A stretch of 64,000 nucleotides of DNA from Bin80 sp965208025. Lineage in GTDB: Bacteria > Bacteroidota > Rhodothermia > Rhodothermales > Bin80. Of the stretch, positions 35,845-44,965 are shown one piece after another. How positions within the stretch are numbered: the stretch's first letter is position 1; the number at the start of each line of letters is the position of its first letter. The notes beneath the pieces were generated by a model, which was not told the DNA's origin, ran no database searches, and worked only from the letters and a program-made list of their open reading frames with translations. The position numbers and the translations under genes were made by a program. The stretch spans positions 2,108,001 through 2,172,000 of the forward strand of contig OZ242302.1 in NCBI GenBank assembly GCA_965208025.1. The letters are read 5' to 3'.

Positions 35845-36725
35845 CGGACTCGTGAGATGTGAAGAGCAATCTGAGTGTGTCGCTTCTTTTGAAAAAGCCC
35901 TCTACTAACGATCCCACCTGTAATGAGGCGAGCCTGATCAAAAAGCCCATCTACAATGAAATAGCCATCCCGAAGGATATAATCTGCTACACGCTCCGCT
36001 CCTTGAACTCCAATACTGAGTAGCGGCTGATCCTGAGAGTAGGCGCTCACAGGAATACGTATGTATACGCGTTCACCATCGTCAAACACCGCCGTAGGAA
36101 CCCACGGAAATCCCTTCTCTGCGCGCCATGTATAGTGGTGGTTCAAGGACTCCAATGAAAGTCCATCGGGGACTTCTTCCTCCCTTGATAGCTGAGGAGG
36201 GGGAAATTTATGTTCTGCAGGATAATAAAATCGGATGTGTCGGGTATACTGATGTTGGGGATTGTACTGATCCCGTTTCGTTGAGTAGGGAGGGCTGTCA
36301 AGCGTAATATGATAGACCCTGCGGTCTGTTGAGATGATTAGGTTTGTAGTAATATTATGGTCTATCGGCTTCACGGAAACGATCGCGGTTTCCGCCCTTG
36401 CTCCTGTAGCGGTGTGATCAATTAACCACCGCTGATCATCCCCAGCAATGATACTGATCAGTACCTCTTCAGACTGTAGTTCTACTATACACGCTCGGAG
36501 GACGGTACAGGTCAGCACAGGTTGATAGATCCCGTAGGGATAGATCAGAACATCTGATTGCCGTAGTATATCGGCCCGTCCGCCAGTATTAAACTTTGAC
36601 ACTTGTGCATCAATCGCGGTCTGAACTGGGCCAGATACATTCACGATACGTTCAGTGGTAGGCTGTTGAGCATATCCTGTTGCATGGATACCCCAAAAGA
36701 CCAATAGAATGAAAATTCGTTTCAT
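35841..36725 (-). CDS. trbG: TrbG/VirB9-family channel protein
   Basis: Start at MKRIFILLVFWGIHATGYAQ (signal peptide); a longer frame begins 17 codons upstream. The VirB9 strands are visible: VLIYPYGIYQPVLTCTVLRAC, IIAGDDQRWLIDHT, VSVKPIDHNITTNLIISTDRR, YHITLDSPP, and then YTWRAEKGFPWVPTAVFDDG with VYIRIPVSA and HTQIALHI. It forms the outer-membrane ring with TrbI. Operon trbG-trbI-virD4. Confidence 0.93.
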   Translation of the reverse strand: MKRIFILLVFWGIHATGYAQQPTTERIVNVSGPVQTAIDAQVSKFNTGGRADILRQSDVLIYPYGIYQPVLTCTVLRACIVELQSEEVLISIIAGDDQRWLIDHTATGARAETAIVSVKPIDHNITTNLIISTDRRVYHITLDSPPYSTKRDQYNPQHQYTRHIRFYYPAEHKFPPPQLSREEEVPDGLSLESLNHHYTWRAEKGFPWVPTAVFDDGERVYIRIPVSAYSQDQPLLSIGVQGAERVADYILRDGYFIVDGLFDQARLITGGIVSRGLFQKKRHTQIALHISRVR

Positions 36726-36802
36726 GTTAAGGGTTTTGTCACGTTTCAGTCTACGCATGCCGATGAACCTTTCCATGATCTTATGCTACGAGGTAGACAA
36801 AT

Positions 36803-37147
36803 TCACTTGCTGGTGATGCGTTCAATCAGAGACTGTTCTACTTCGGATAATGATGGCCAGACATCCATGATCTTATCCCCGACCCTGCATGCCTGGTTAC
36901 CATGTTGGATTTGAGGCTGTAAAAATGCGAACAGGAGTGCTCCGATCACCATCCCCCACAGCATTGCTCCTGCTTTTCTCCAAGGATCTTGTTGAACATC
37001 CAAAAGATGTCCAAGCCGGCGTGTACCAGACTGTAATTCTGTCTGATTCTTATGGATTGCTTCAAGCGCAGGGGCCAGTTCCCTGCGGACAACCTCCGCA
37101 ATTTCATTCTGTTTTTTCGCTCTCAGACCAGATCCTTTAGAGTCCAA
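36803..37147 (-). CDS. Small conjugation-operon membrane protein
   Basis: 114 residues. Helical charged N-terminus (KKQNEIAEVVRRELAPALEA), one membrane helix (AGAMLWGMVIGALLFAFL) and a short Cys-containing C-terminus. Lies between relaxase and trbG, overlapping the relaxase stop by 11 nt, so probably a mobilization accessory such as TraK/TrbK-like, but no family is recognised. Confidence 0.6.
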   Translation of the reverse strand: MDSKGSGLRAKKQNEIAEVVRRELAPALEAIHKNQTELQSGTRRLGHLLDVQQDPWRKAGAMLWGMVIGALLFAFLQPQIQHGNQACRVGDKIMDVWPSLSEVEQSLIERITSK

Positions 37148-38135
37148 GATCCCCTCGCTGTTGCGTGTCGTTGGCTAATGCCTGAAGTGATTGATAAATC
37201 TCTTTACCCAGCCTTGCTTTAAGTCCGATTTTCAAACCATCCAGACGCAAGAATTCTTTAACTGTCTGCCGCTTTTTTGAGGATGTCATCTTTTCAATCG
37301 CTCCACGTTTGAGTCCTTCAATTTGTCGATCAAGCTTGATCTCCTTTGCACTGCGCCACGATTCGCCGAAGCGTTCCTCGAGCTTTCGCAGGGATACGTC
37401 TTTGGCAACGCTGCTGCATTTTGCATACTCATGACCATCGGTAACCACCAGACCTCGCCGTCTGGGTACCAATTGAAGGCCTTGCTTATCCAATCGGGAA
37501 TGAAGATCTTCCCAGCTGCGGGCATGATCAAAATCCGTCTCTGCCACATCACGAACGAGTAGTTGGAATGGTATCTCACCCCGAGCTTGTGTTGCTTTAT
37601 GGGCCCGTTTAGAGAGCGATTCACGCCGATCAGGGGGAGACTGGCCTGGCATCTGATACAGGTGACCAGGTGTCTCGACGAAGTTCATCTCTCGCTCAGC
37701 TCTGCGCAGAGTCTCCTGCACCTGTCGATAGAATAATCCCAAGTCCAAGGGCCGATGGGTAATCGGATGGATCCGATTTGCAATCGCGTGTACATGATCA
37801 TAATCCTCATCTCCATGTGCAACCAGTATGGCCTGATGATCCTGTAGATTTAGCTTTTTCAATACTCGATCGGAAACTTCGGTCATTTGATCCCGTGATG
37901 GGTCATCCTCAGGGGACCACGAGATTGAAAAATGTAATCCAGGACGTCGTGCGAGGGTACTGGCGGCGGCAACTAGTTCCATTTCACATGCAGCATCCAT
38001 TAGCTTCTTATCGGAGATGATATTCCGACCCTCCATCCATGCAACACGTACTTGATCCTCTCGGTGAGGCTTTGGGGTTTCCAAATATCTTGCAATGCTA
38101 TAAAAACTATGTACCAGACGACTTGCACAGATCAT
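37137..38135 (-). CDS. Relaxase/mobilization nuclease (MOBP-like)
   Basis: 332 residues. N-terminal relaxase domain: catalytic Tyr candidates at 12 and 17 (SFYSIARYLE), then GLHFSISWSPEDDPSRDQM and the metal-binding three-His motif AHGDEDYDHVHAIANRIHP (His107, His114, His116). The C-terminal ~150 residues are charged and helical, for relaxosome binding. It would nick oriT and stay linked to the DNA for transfer. The MobC-like gene lies 24 nt upstream. Confidence 0.9.
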   Translation of the reverse strand: MICASRLVHSFYSIARYLETPKPHREDQVRVAWMEGRNIISDKKLMDAACEMELVAAASTLARRPGLHFSISWSPEDDPSRDQMTEVSDRVLKKLNLQDHQAILVAHGDEDYDHVHAIANRIHPITHRPLDLGLFYRQVQETLRRAEREMNFVETPGHLYQMPGQSPPDRRESLSKRAHKATQARGEIPFQLLVRDVAETDFDHARSWEDLHSRLDKQGLQLVPRRRGLVVTDGHEYAKCSSVAKDVSLRKLEERFGESWRSAKEIKLDRQIEGLKRGAIEKMTSSKKRQTVKEFLRLDGLKIGLKARLGKEIYQSLQALANDTQQRGDLGL

Positions 38136-38158
38136 CTATGGATCAACTCTATTCGTAT

Positions 38159-38401
38159 CTATTTTGAAATTGTTCGTTGGATGAGAGCTTTCAGTCCATC
38201 AAGGACGTTCTTGAGTTCAAGATTTTCTTCGTTACCTGATTGAAGTTTTTGAAGCTGAAGTGCCAGAGATATCCACTCTCTGGCGATCATCTCCTGGGAC
38301 ATGCGATCGGGCTTCATGAAGATATTCCGCATGTAAGCAGACATGCTCATGCCAAGGGCTTGGGATCGCTCTCTGAGCAATTGTTTCTCCTCTACGCTCA
38401 T
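38159..38401 (-). CDS. MobC-like relaxosome accessory protein
   Basis: Start at MSVEEKQLLRERSQALGMSM; the frame could also begin up to 38434. About 80 residues with SAYMRNIFMKP as the ribbon-helix-helix turn and a helical tail (ISLALQLQKLQSG, LKNVLDGLKALIQ). This is the MobC/ribbon-helix-helix pattern that binds oriT beside the relaxase. First gene of the mobilization operon. Confidence 0.72.
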   Translation of the reverse strand: MSVEEKQLLRERSQALGMSMSAYMRNIFMKPDRMSQEMIAREWISLALQLQKLQSGNEENLELKNVLDGLKALIQRTISK

Positions 38402-39838
38402 GTAGACAATCACCATGATCAGCGGCTTAATCAATTTAGTTGCACTGGATTATTCTCATTGGTTTGATGTATCTACGCGAATGAATGAGGAAGAGAGGGC
38501 TGAGTTTGCTACCCTTCTGACAACTGCAAAGTGTGATCACCTGAAACAGAATTCACACAGTCCTTGGATACATGAGACTTGTGGATGGATATATTTTTGA
38601 TTGAGCCAATCACATTCCAAAAAGTTCGTTTGATGCAGGACTCTTGACGCATAAGTTCACGCATCTATGCCGTCAAATATCGTAGTTTGATCCATACAAC
38701 GATCAACAGACCTATCATCATAGAGTCCGATCATTGCCCCAACTCTTTGCATTTGGACTGACGAACTGTTAGATCTGCGGTCGCCCTACCATGACTGGAA
38801 GAGTGTTCCTCACCCACCAATCCCCTCGGAGACTTCTCCTAATGGTCGTGGTTCCGGATAGATGTATCTCGAGTTGCTACAAGTTTTAATCTGATTGGCG
38901 AAGTAAATTCGGTTGAATGACAGAACGATCACAGATGATGGAATGACCTCGGCGTTGAACCCACCTCTTATCTGAACGGTCAAATTTATTTTTGTGCATT
39001 CCCGTACCCATCTGTTCGTTTCTAACCCCGTGAATTGTCTAAGCTCCAGTATCAGATTACTAGGATGTATCTCCTTTCGGACCAAATGGTTAGAAGTTCT
39101 GGTACTATATGCGCATTTCGCAGATCTCAACGTTTTGCCTCACTCTCATGAGAATCCCTCCCATGTACTCTTGTCTATCTCGGATTCTCTGCATTGCAGT
39201 TCTGGACTACCCTCTGATTGCAAGCCTCTCTCGATCATTCGGTCTGCCTCGGATTCCAATACCCTGAGGTAATGTCATAATCTGTTCTGAATTTCTTATT
39301 TTATATGTTAATAGATGAGAGACTGCTCTCACGCTCATACGAGTGAGATTTGTGAGTCCTCTACCAATCTTCACTCACTTCTGATGACTACTTTTTCTTA
39401 ATGAATCGCTATGTGTTGTTGCATTGGATGACCAGACAGATCTGGACGGTCTGCGGAAAGATTCGTATCATATACCATCTATTCATTGGGAACCAGTCAA
39501 CTGACTCCTACATGTTCCAATTATCAGCTACGGGTTTAATTTTGTGTACTTGATGGATAACTCAATATCCAAATCTTAGAGGAAAAAGCATACTATTTGA
39601 TGAAACGGCTCCTGTTTAGTAATTTGTCGTTCTTTCTTGATAAATCTCACTATGATGATCATGGGATCAGCTTTAGTCCTCAACACCGACTTCGTTGCAA
39701 CGGGTCGCAATGATGGTCGCATTACGAAGCATCTTCTCATTCGTTATCCCCACATCCCCAGAGTATTCCGTTTTCTTCTGAGTCTGCGAATTGATGTTTA
39801 AGCCCTGCGAGCCCCGCTAAATTCAGGAAATCCCACTC
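38402..39838. other. 1.4-kb noncoding region upstream of the mobilization genes
   Basis: The usual site for oriT is next to the mobC-relaxase genes, and this is the only large gap beside them; no nic-type inverted repeat was identified by eye. A 49-residue plus frame at 39652-39801 (LNTDFVATGRNDGRITKHLL) is too short to name. The promoter of the sulfotransferase gene lies at the right end. Confidence 0.35.
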
Positions 39839-40900
39839 ATGACGATCCCCCCTGTGTTCATTCTGAACAGTGGACGTTGCGGTTCCACTATGGTCTCTCA
39901 GATGCTGAACTTACACCCACGCATTCTGAGCTTGTCTGAATTCTTCTGTTCTATTCCCCCCGCTCCAGCCTCTATTCGACGGCGAGCGAGTGGAACTTGG
40001 TTCTGGAAGTTGATCAGTCAACAGAAGCCCATGCTTAAAGCATTGGGACGAGATTTGGAGAATGTTTCGGAAGTCTTGTATCCCATCACGGATCCTAATG
40101 CCCGCTTTAACTCTGAAACCACACCTCCAATCTTGCTGGCCACCCTTCCCCATCTGACAGATGACTACGAAACGGTATATGACGAACTTGGTCCGATTGT
40201 ACAGAGTCAACCTAAACGGGCCATTGTAGACCATTTTCGTTGGCTGTTCGGCTGGCTGGCGGATCGGTTTGGTGGAGACTTATGGGTCGAGAGATCAGGT
40301 GGCTCCATCAATATGTCCATGGTGATGCTTCGCCATTTTCCGGAGGCACGCGTTATCCATTTGTATCGTGATGGAAGGAATACGGCCATATCTATGAGTC
40401 ATCATCCATCGTTTCGATCGGTGGTAGCAACGATCAAGTACTTTGAGTCAAAACGCATCAATATCTTGAATGTATTGAAATTGTTTGAAGAATCTGATTT
40501 CCTCACCAGTTCATATTTTCATCTGGGGTTCAAGCTACCCTCAAATAAATTACCCCATGGGGAGTTGAAAATCGCCGATTTTGGCCGATTCTGGACCTCA
40601 CAAATGTCCATTGCTCAGCGTGTCCTCGGTGGTCTCCCACCAGATCGGTTGCTGAATATGAAGTATGAAGATATCTTGGAGAACCCTGAGGCGCAGCTCC
40701 GCCGGATGATTCGTTTTATTCATCCCTCGCTTGATGACACCACCTGGGTTCGCGATGCCACTTCGGTATGCCGACCGCCCGCAGGCCCACCCAAATACAA
40801 GTCCCTCTCTCCCGCCGACCAGCGAATGCTTGAGGAAGCATGCAGACCCGGTCTGGAATTACTCGGCTACAAAACTGGGGTTGATCAAGTTTCGGCCTAA
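39839..40900 (+). CDS. Sulfotransferase family protein
   Basis: 353 residues. The PAPS-binding 5'-phosphosulfate loop is FILNSGRCGSTMVSQMLNLH. The 3'-phosphate segment is VIHLYRDGRNTAISMSHHP. YEDILENPEAQLRRMIRFI is the usual C-terminal helix of sulfotransferases. It should move sulfate from PAPS to an alcohol, amine or sugar. A sulfatase in the same window (11352) makes sulfated glycans or lipids a plausible theme. Alone on the plus strand, with long gaps on both sides. Confidence 0.88.
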   Translation: MTIPPVFILNSGRCGSTMVSQMLNLHPRILSLSEFFCSIPPAPASIRRRASGTWFWKLISQQKPMLKALGRDLENVSEVLYPITDPNARFNSETTPPILLATLPHLTDDYETVYDELGPIVQSQPKRAIVDHFRWLFGWLADRFGGDLWVERSGGSINMSMVMLRHFPEARVIHLYRDGRNTAISMSHHPSFRSVVATIKYFESKRINILNVLKLFEESDFLTSSYFHLGFKLPSNKLPHGELKIADFGRFWTSQMSIAQRVLGGLPPDRLLNMKYEDILENPEAQLRRMIRFIHPSLDDTTWVRDATSVCRPPAGPPKYKSLSPADQRMLEEACRPGLELLGYKTGVDQVSA

Positions 40901-41901
40901 ATTCTTGTTTGGTTTTCGTGATCTGGGTTACTCTATCTGGCTGCTCCTATGCGGCTTCCTAAACGAGTACTCCCACAAAAATCATGTACGCAGAAATTCG
41001 GAGTGTTCTAGCTATCCATTCTAATGGCTTCGTCTTCTCCCGAGTGTATACTCCTCCGTATGTGGGACTGATCTCCGCTCTATCTCAACCGATACCCTTT
41101 CTGAGGGTTGATCCACCCTTGATTTTATTTATCGGACTGTTATTTGTCAAGTTATGATGCTTTCCACTGACTCACTCGCTCAAGCTTCCAGGAATCTTCG
41201 GAATGGCAAAGTAGATCACTGAGAGGATATACCCCTGTGTATATGGATAGGGAATCAGCACTCAGTGTCCAGACATTGTTACTGATAGCACATCAGTAAG
41301 TTAAGTTATAAAGGGAGGAAGCCCTATTCACGGTCTTGCTTAATCCTACGCATTCTTGAGATAGCTGATACATTTTCAAATGTGGAGGTGCTGGATGCCA
41401 CGCCAGAACAATCTTGGAGGCAGTTTTTACTATTTCCGATGCTCTCTGTCATTAAAATCCACTATTCCTGTAAACGGTCACTTCTGAACATCTTCGGTAC
41501 TGGGGACCGGTCCGCCACCTATCAGTCATGTCTACCACAATGGAGTTTTGGCTGCTGGATCTTTCGACCCCGAGATGGATTTCTGATTTATAAGAATGGA
41601 CATGGAGAGAAACGGTGGTTTCGTTCTTGTAACACACGTTTCCCGAGGCGCACAATTTACCATTCAACCCGTCATGGTACCCCAGAGACGTTCTGAGGCT
41701 AGTTCAGCGTTTGGTATTCATTCCAACTCATGCGCCGCAGAATCTGTGCTAATTTTATTTCCTCTCCTCTACAATATGCGAAGAGTACCAGAAACAGGAA
41801 AGGATAGCCGCTGAGAGGAGTTGGTCCATGAAATAGGTGGAAACTTTTTCTCCCTCAAAAGAACTTGGACGAACACTTTTGGATAAATCTCAAGCAAAAT
41901 T
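40901..41901. other. 1-kb intergenic region, nothing recognised
   Basis: AT-balanced, no convincing coding or RNA gene on either strand. Confidence 0.4.
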
Positions 41902-42939
41902 TCATGGCTGACAGATAGGAAGTGGTTGTTCCCCAATCCCTAAATCACTTTCCTGCCACTCTTTTCCATCCGAATCAATTCGGTAGGTATCGCTAGTGTA
42001 CCCTGCAAATATACCTAATCCTCCCTCTATGTTGGAATGCAATTCCACGGGAGTCGTGAAGAGATAGTCGTTATTCTCTAAATATTCTATCTGCAAGAAT
42101 TCTGAACGTTCATATAACACTACTTCTTCACTCAAAGCTGATAGGATCAGCATGAAATGCTTAGAAACATCATCCGTCAGGGGAAACGGTTGGAAGAACA
42201 ATTCGAATTCTTGTTCTGTATTCTGAAAAAATCGATCAGAGAAATACGCATTTCTGAATCGGATATTTATGTCTCCATAAAGCGGATTAGGTGGCTCATC
42301 TAAAGATAGTGCATCCGGAAAAAAGGAACTGGTTGAACTTGCAAATGAGTCGAGACGGTATTCAAAACGATCGGAGTTAGGATCAATCCTCGTTAGCCCC
42401 GATTCCTCATTATAGCAGGCAGGTACAGCTTGGACGATACGTAATCTATAATATGATTTACCAGGGAGGTCGGTTACTCTAAGACGTAAGCGGTGCGTCG
42501 GAATGTATACTTGGCCGAAAAGCATAGAGTCAACGGTTTGAATACCCAATAATTCAGATTTTAATTGAGGGGCATGAGAAGTCGCACGAATAGATTCATA
42601 TCCTGAGGATTCAACTTCAATGGTGTACATCTCCGCTATTTCGGGATATACCCCAGATCCAGAGCGGTACACTCCTCTTCCCGAGTGGATCAGCTCCTCC
42701 TGATAACCAGATGCTCCTTGAATGAATACGGTTGCGTTCTCAATAAATAGTTCGAGCGGAAATGCGGGTTGGGAAAGGGCAATGCTTCTGCTAACCCTAA
42801 ATGACCATATGCTATCAGGTGTGAAATAATCGGTGATCACCAAGCTTGGCGTATAAGACTCTGGATTCTGAAAGTCAAGGGGAGTTTCGCATGCACAGAG
42901 CACCACACAGAGCAGTGCGATGAAGATGGGCTTCAACAT
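41902..42939 (-). CDS. DUF4249 lipoprotein, copy 1
   Basis: Start at MLKPIFIALLCVVLCACETP (lipobox LCAC). About 345 residues with the DUF4249 pattern: PSLVITDYFTPDSIWSFRV, SRSIALSQPAFP, ATVFIQGASGYQEELIHSG, YTIEVESSGYESIRATSHAP and, near the C-terminus, GGLGIFAGYTSDTYRIDSDG. DUF4249 lipoproteins act with TonB-dependent receptors. The gene's start overlaps (TAATG) the stop of a receptor remnant (42939-43255), and it is a duplicate of the 43955 gene, nearly identical in its first ~160 bp. Confidence 0.85.
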   Translation of the reverse strand: MLKPIFIALLCVVLCACETPLDFQNPESYTPSLVITDYFTPDSIWSFRVSRSIALSQPAFPLELFIENATVFIQGASGYQEELIHSGRGVYRSGSGVYPEIAEMYTIEVESSGYESIRATSHAPQLKSELLGIQTVDSMLFGQVYIPTHRLRLRVTDLPGKSYYRLRIVQAVPACYNEESGLTRIDPNSDRFEYRLDSFASSTSSFFPDALSLDEPPNPLYGDINIRFRNAYFSDRFFQNTEQEFELFFQPFPLTDDVSKHFMLILSALSEEVVLYERSEFLQIEYLENNDYLFTTPVELHSNIEGGLGIFAGYTSDTYRIDSDGKEWQESDLGIGEQPLPICQP

Positions 42940-43255
42940 TAGAATTTCAACTGAAACGAAACTGAAGGCATCCATCTGAATAATGATCCCTTGGTATGAG
43001 TGACGGGAAGGGACTCATCCCAGGATTTTTCGGTCGCATTAGCATAGACATTCGGAGGGTTCTGACACCTATATGCATCATACTGGACTGAGGAGACCGT
43101 ACGCATCCCAGATCGGATTGTTTTCTGAAAATGAAATACATTTTATGCGTTCTGACTGGATGCACGAGAACGATTCCTCAAGCCAATGTCAGCCCACAGC
43201 AGGTTCCTACTTGGCGTGCAGGTTGTAACTGAATAATGTTGGCATATCACCCTAC
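42939..43255 (-). pseudogene. TonB-dependent receptor remnant, C-terminal part
   Basis: One frame reads FHFQKTIRSGMRTVSSVQYD, CQNPPNVYANATEKSWDESL and GSLFRWMPSVSFQLKF to the stop. It aligns over 65 residues with the end of the intact receptor at 44966 (FHFQKTFRYWVRTISLGLYN, FFRWMPSVSYQLKF). Upstream the match continues at DNA level to about 43255 but with an in-frame stop and indels. The rest of the receptor (~730 residues) is missing. The break coincides with an IS21-like repeat block. Confidence 0.75.
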
Positions 43256-43268
43256 AGAACGCATACTG

Positions 43269-43330
43269 CGTATTCAGTGGCTCCCATCGTCCGTATTCAG
43301 TGGCTCCCATCACTCGTAATCGGTGGCTCT
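43269..43330. repeat. Three direct repeats of a CAGTGGCTCCC unit (IS end-like)
   Basis: Unit starts at 43269, 43292 and 43315 (23-bp period): two exact CGTATTCAGTGGCTCCCATC copies and a diverged CGTAATCGGTGGCTCT. Repeated GTGGCTC blocks are typical of IS21-family ends. No istA/istB gene remains. Confidence 0.5.
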
Positions 43331-43954
43331 TTTGTTCGGAATACTCAATAACTGTTTTGATGTCCCTCTTTCCAACACGAAATCATGTACATTTATACAG
43401 ATTCTACTGGTTCATAAAATGCTTCTTATTCCACACAAATTGCGGTAGAACCAAAGTAATCAATATTCACAATTTCATATAATTATGTGGGGATGTAGAC
43501 GTCCCCAAATAGCTTTTCATTAAGAGGTTTAGCGGCCTTACAAATTCCAAATACAGATTCCTGATAATTCAGGCTACCATATTAACGACTAATCTTCACA
43601 TTTGCCCGTCCCATGAATAACACTTTGGAGCAAGTAGATATTTTTGTAAGGATTTTCTGCTGTATGGGAAGTACCTGTACGTATCTTCAATATCGCAAGA
43701 ATACGTATATGGCTACGAGTTCAACTTAGGGGGAAGGGTAAACTTAAATCAAGGGAATTAGACACCGTCACAATCCCTATCTAGCACCCGGCCAAGTAAC
43801 CACATGGGTGTGATATTGCCCCTCTGAAAATCGAAGGGTGTCAGCATACGGATGGATCCCCTTTGGTTGTGTATTAACAGCAGTTAAGGCAAATCTACGG
43901 TGAACGATCATTGACGTATCTCGTCTGGAATTTCTTGGTTGAAGAGAGGAGCGG
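43331..43954. other. Noncoding spacer between the duplicated loci
   Basis: Contains the ISL3-like end (43383-43452) and otherwise AT-rich sequence with no gene. Confidence 0.4.
43383..43452. repeat. Solo ISL3-like terminal repeat, copy B
   Basis: Matches copy A (841-909) over about 70 bp (TACAGAT, CTGGTTCATAAA, ATTCCACACAAATTG, GGTAGAACC) with a few substitutions. Ends with the terminal motif of the ISL3 element at 52243-53518. No transposase nearby, so a remnant. Confidence 0.55.
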
Positions 43955-44965
43955 TTATTCTCCAATTCCGAAATCACTTTCCTTCCATTCCCTTCCGTGT
44001 GAATCAAATCGGTGGATTTGACTGGAATACCCCGCAAATATACCCAATCCTCCTTCTACGTTAGAATACAATTCCACTGGAGTTGTTAAGAAATAATCAT
44101 TATACTCTAAATAGTCCCTTTGTAGAGTTTCAGATCGTTCATAAAACACAAGTTCTTCACTCAAGCTTGATAGGACCAACATGAAATGGTCATATTCATT
44201 GCTACTATTCGTTCTTGATTCAAAGAATAATTCAAATTCTTGTTCGGTATTCTGAAAAAGTCGATCAGAGAAATAAGCATTTCGAAAGTGGGTAAAGGAG
44301 TCAATAAACGGACTAGGTGGCTGGTCTAAGGATACCACATTATGATAGAAAGAAGCTTCTGAACTCGTAAATGAAATATGTTTGTAACCAAAGATATTGG
44401 AGTTACAGTTTGTCGTTGTATCCTCAAACTCCCGATCTTGACAGTGCGGAAAAACTCGGACAAGATATAACCTAAATACAGATTTATCAGGGAGGTCAGT
44501 CACTTTAAGACGTAAGCTTAGCGTTGAGGAGTTCAACTGGCCAAATTGGGAGGGATCAACTGTACGAATTTCCAGAATTTCAGACTTTAATTCGGGGGCA
44601 TGAGAAGTTGCGTAAACAGACTCGTACCCGGGAGATTCAACTTCAATAGTGTACATCTCGCCTACTTGGGGATACACACCAGATTCGGAGCGATAAACTC
44701 CTCTTCCCGTGTGAATCAGCTCCTCCTGATAACCAGATGCGCCTTGAACGAATACGGTTGCATTCTCAATAAATAGCTCGGACGGAAATGCTGGTTGGGA
44801 AAGATCAATACTTCTGCTGACCCTGAATGACCATATGCTATCAGGTGTGAAATAATCGGTGATCACCAAGCTTGGCGTATAAGACTCTGGATCCTGAAAG
44901 TCAAGGGGAGTTTCGCATGCACAAAGAACCATACAGAGCAGTGCGATGAAGATGGGCTTGGACAT
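43955..44965 (-). CDS. DUF4249 lipoprotein, copy 2
   Basis: 336 residues; lipoprotein signal MSKPIFIALLCMVLCACETP. Same blocks as copy 1 (PSLVITDYFTPDSIWSFRVS, TVFVQGASGYQEELIHTGRG, YTIEVESPGYESVYATSHAP) but with a diverged middle and no QPLPICQP tail. Follows the receptor gene directly (its TAA is immediately before this ATG), the usual receptor-lipoprotein pairing. Probably helps bind or present the receptor's ligand at the outer membrane. Confidence 0.87.
   Translation of the reverse strand: MSKPIFIALLCMVLCACETPLDFQDPESYTPSLVITDYFTPDSIWSFRVSRSIDLSQPAFPSELFIENATVFVQGASGYQEELIHTGRGVYRSESGVYPQVGEMYTIEVESPGYESVYATSHAPELKSEILEIRTVDPSQFGQLNSSTLSLRLKVTDLPDKSVFRLYLVRVFPHCQDREFEDTTTNCNSNIFGYKHISFTSSEASFYHNVVSLDQPPSPFIDSFTHFRNAYFSDRLFQNTEQEFELFFESRTNSSNEYDHFMLVLSSLSEELVFYERSETLQRDYLEYNDYFLTTPVELYSNVEGGLGIFAGYSSQIHRFDSHGREWKESDFGIGE

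Noticed and set aside
37137..38401. oriT nick site for the relaxase
   Set aside because: Expected near 38402-39838, but no convincing inverted repeat or nic consensus could be identified by eye.
38415..38600. Plus-strand frame MISGLINLVALDYSHW opposite the MobC-like gene
   Set aside because: It overlaps the MobC start on the other strand and has no recognised family.
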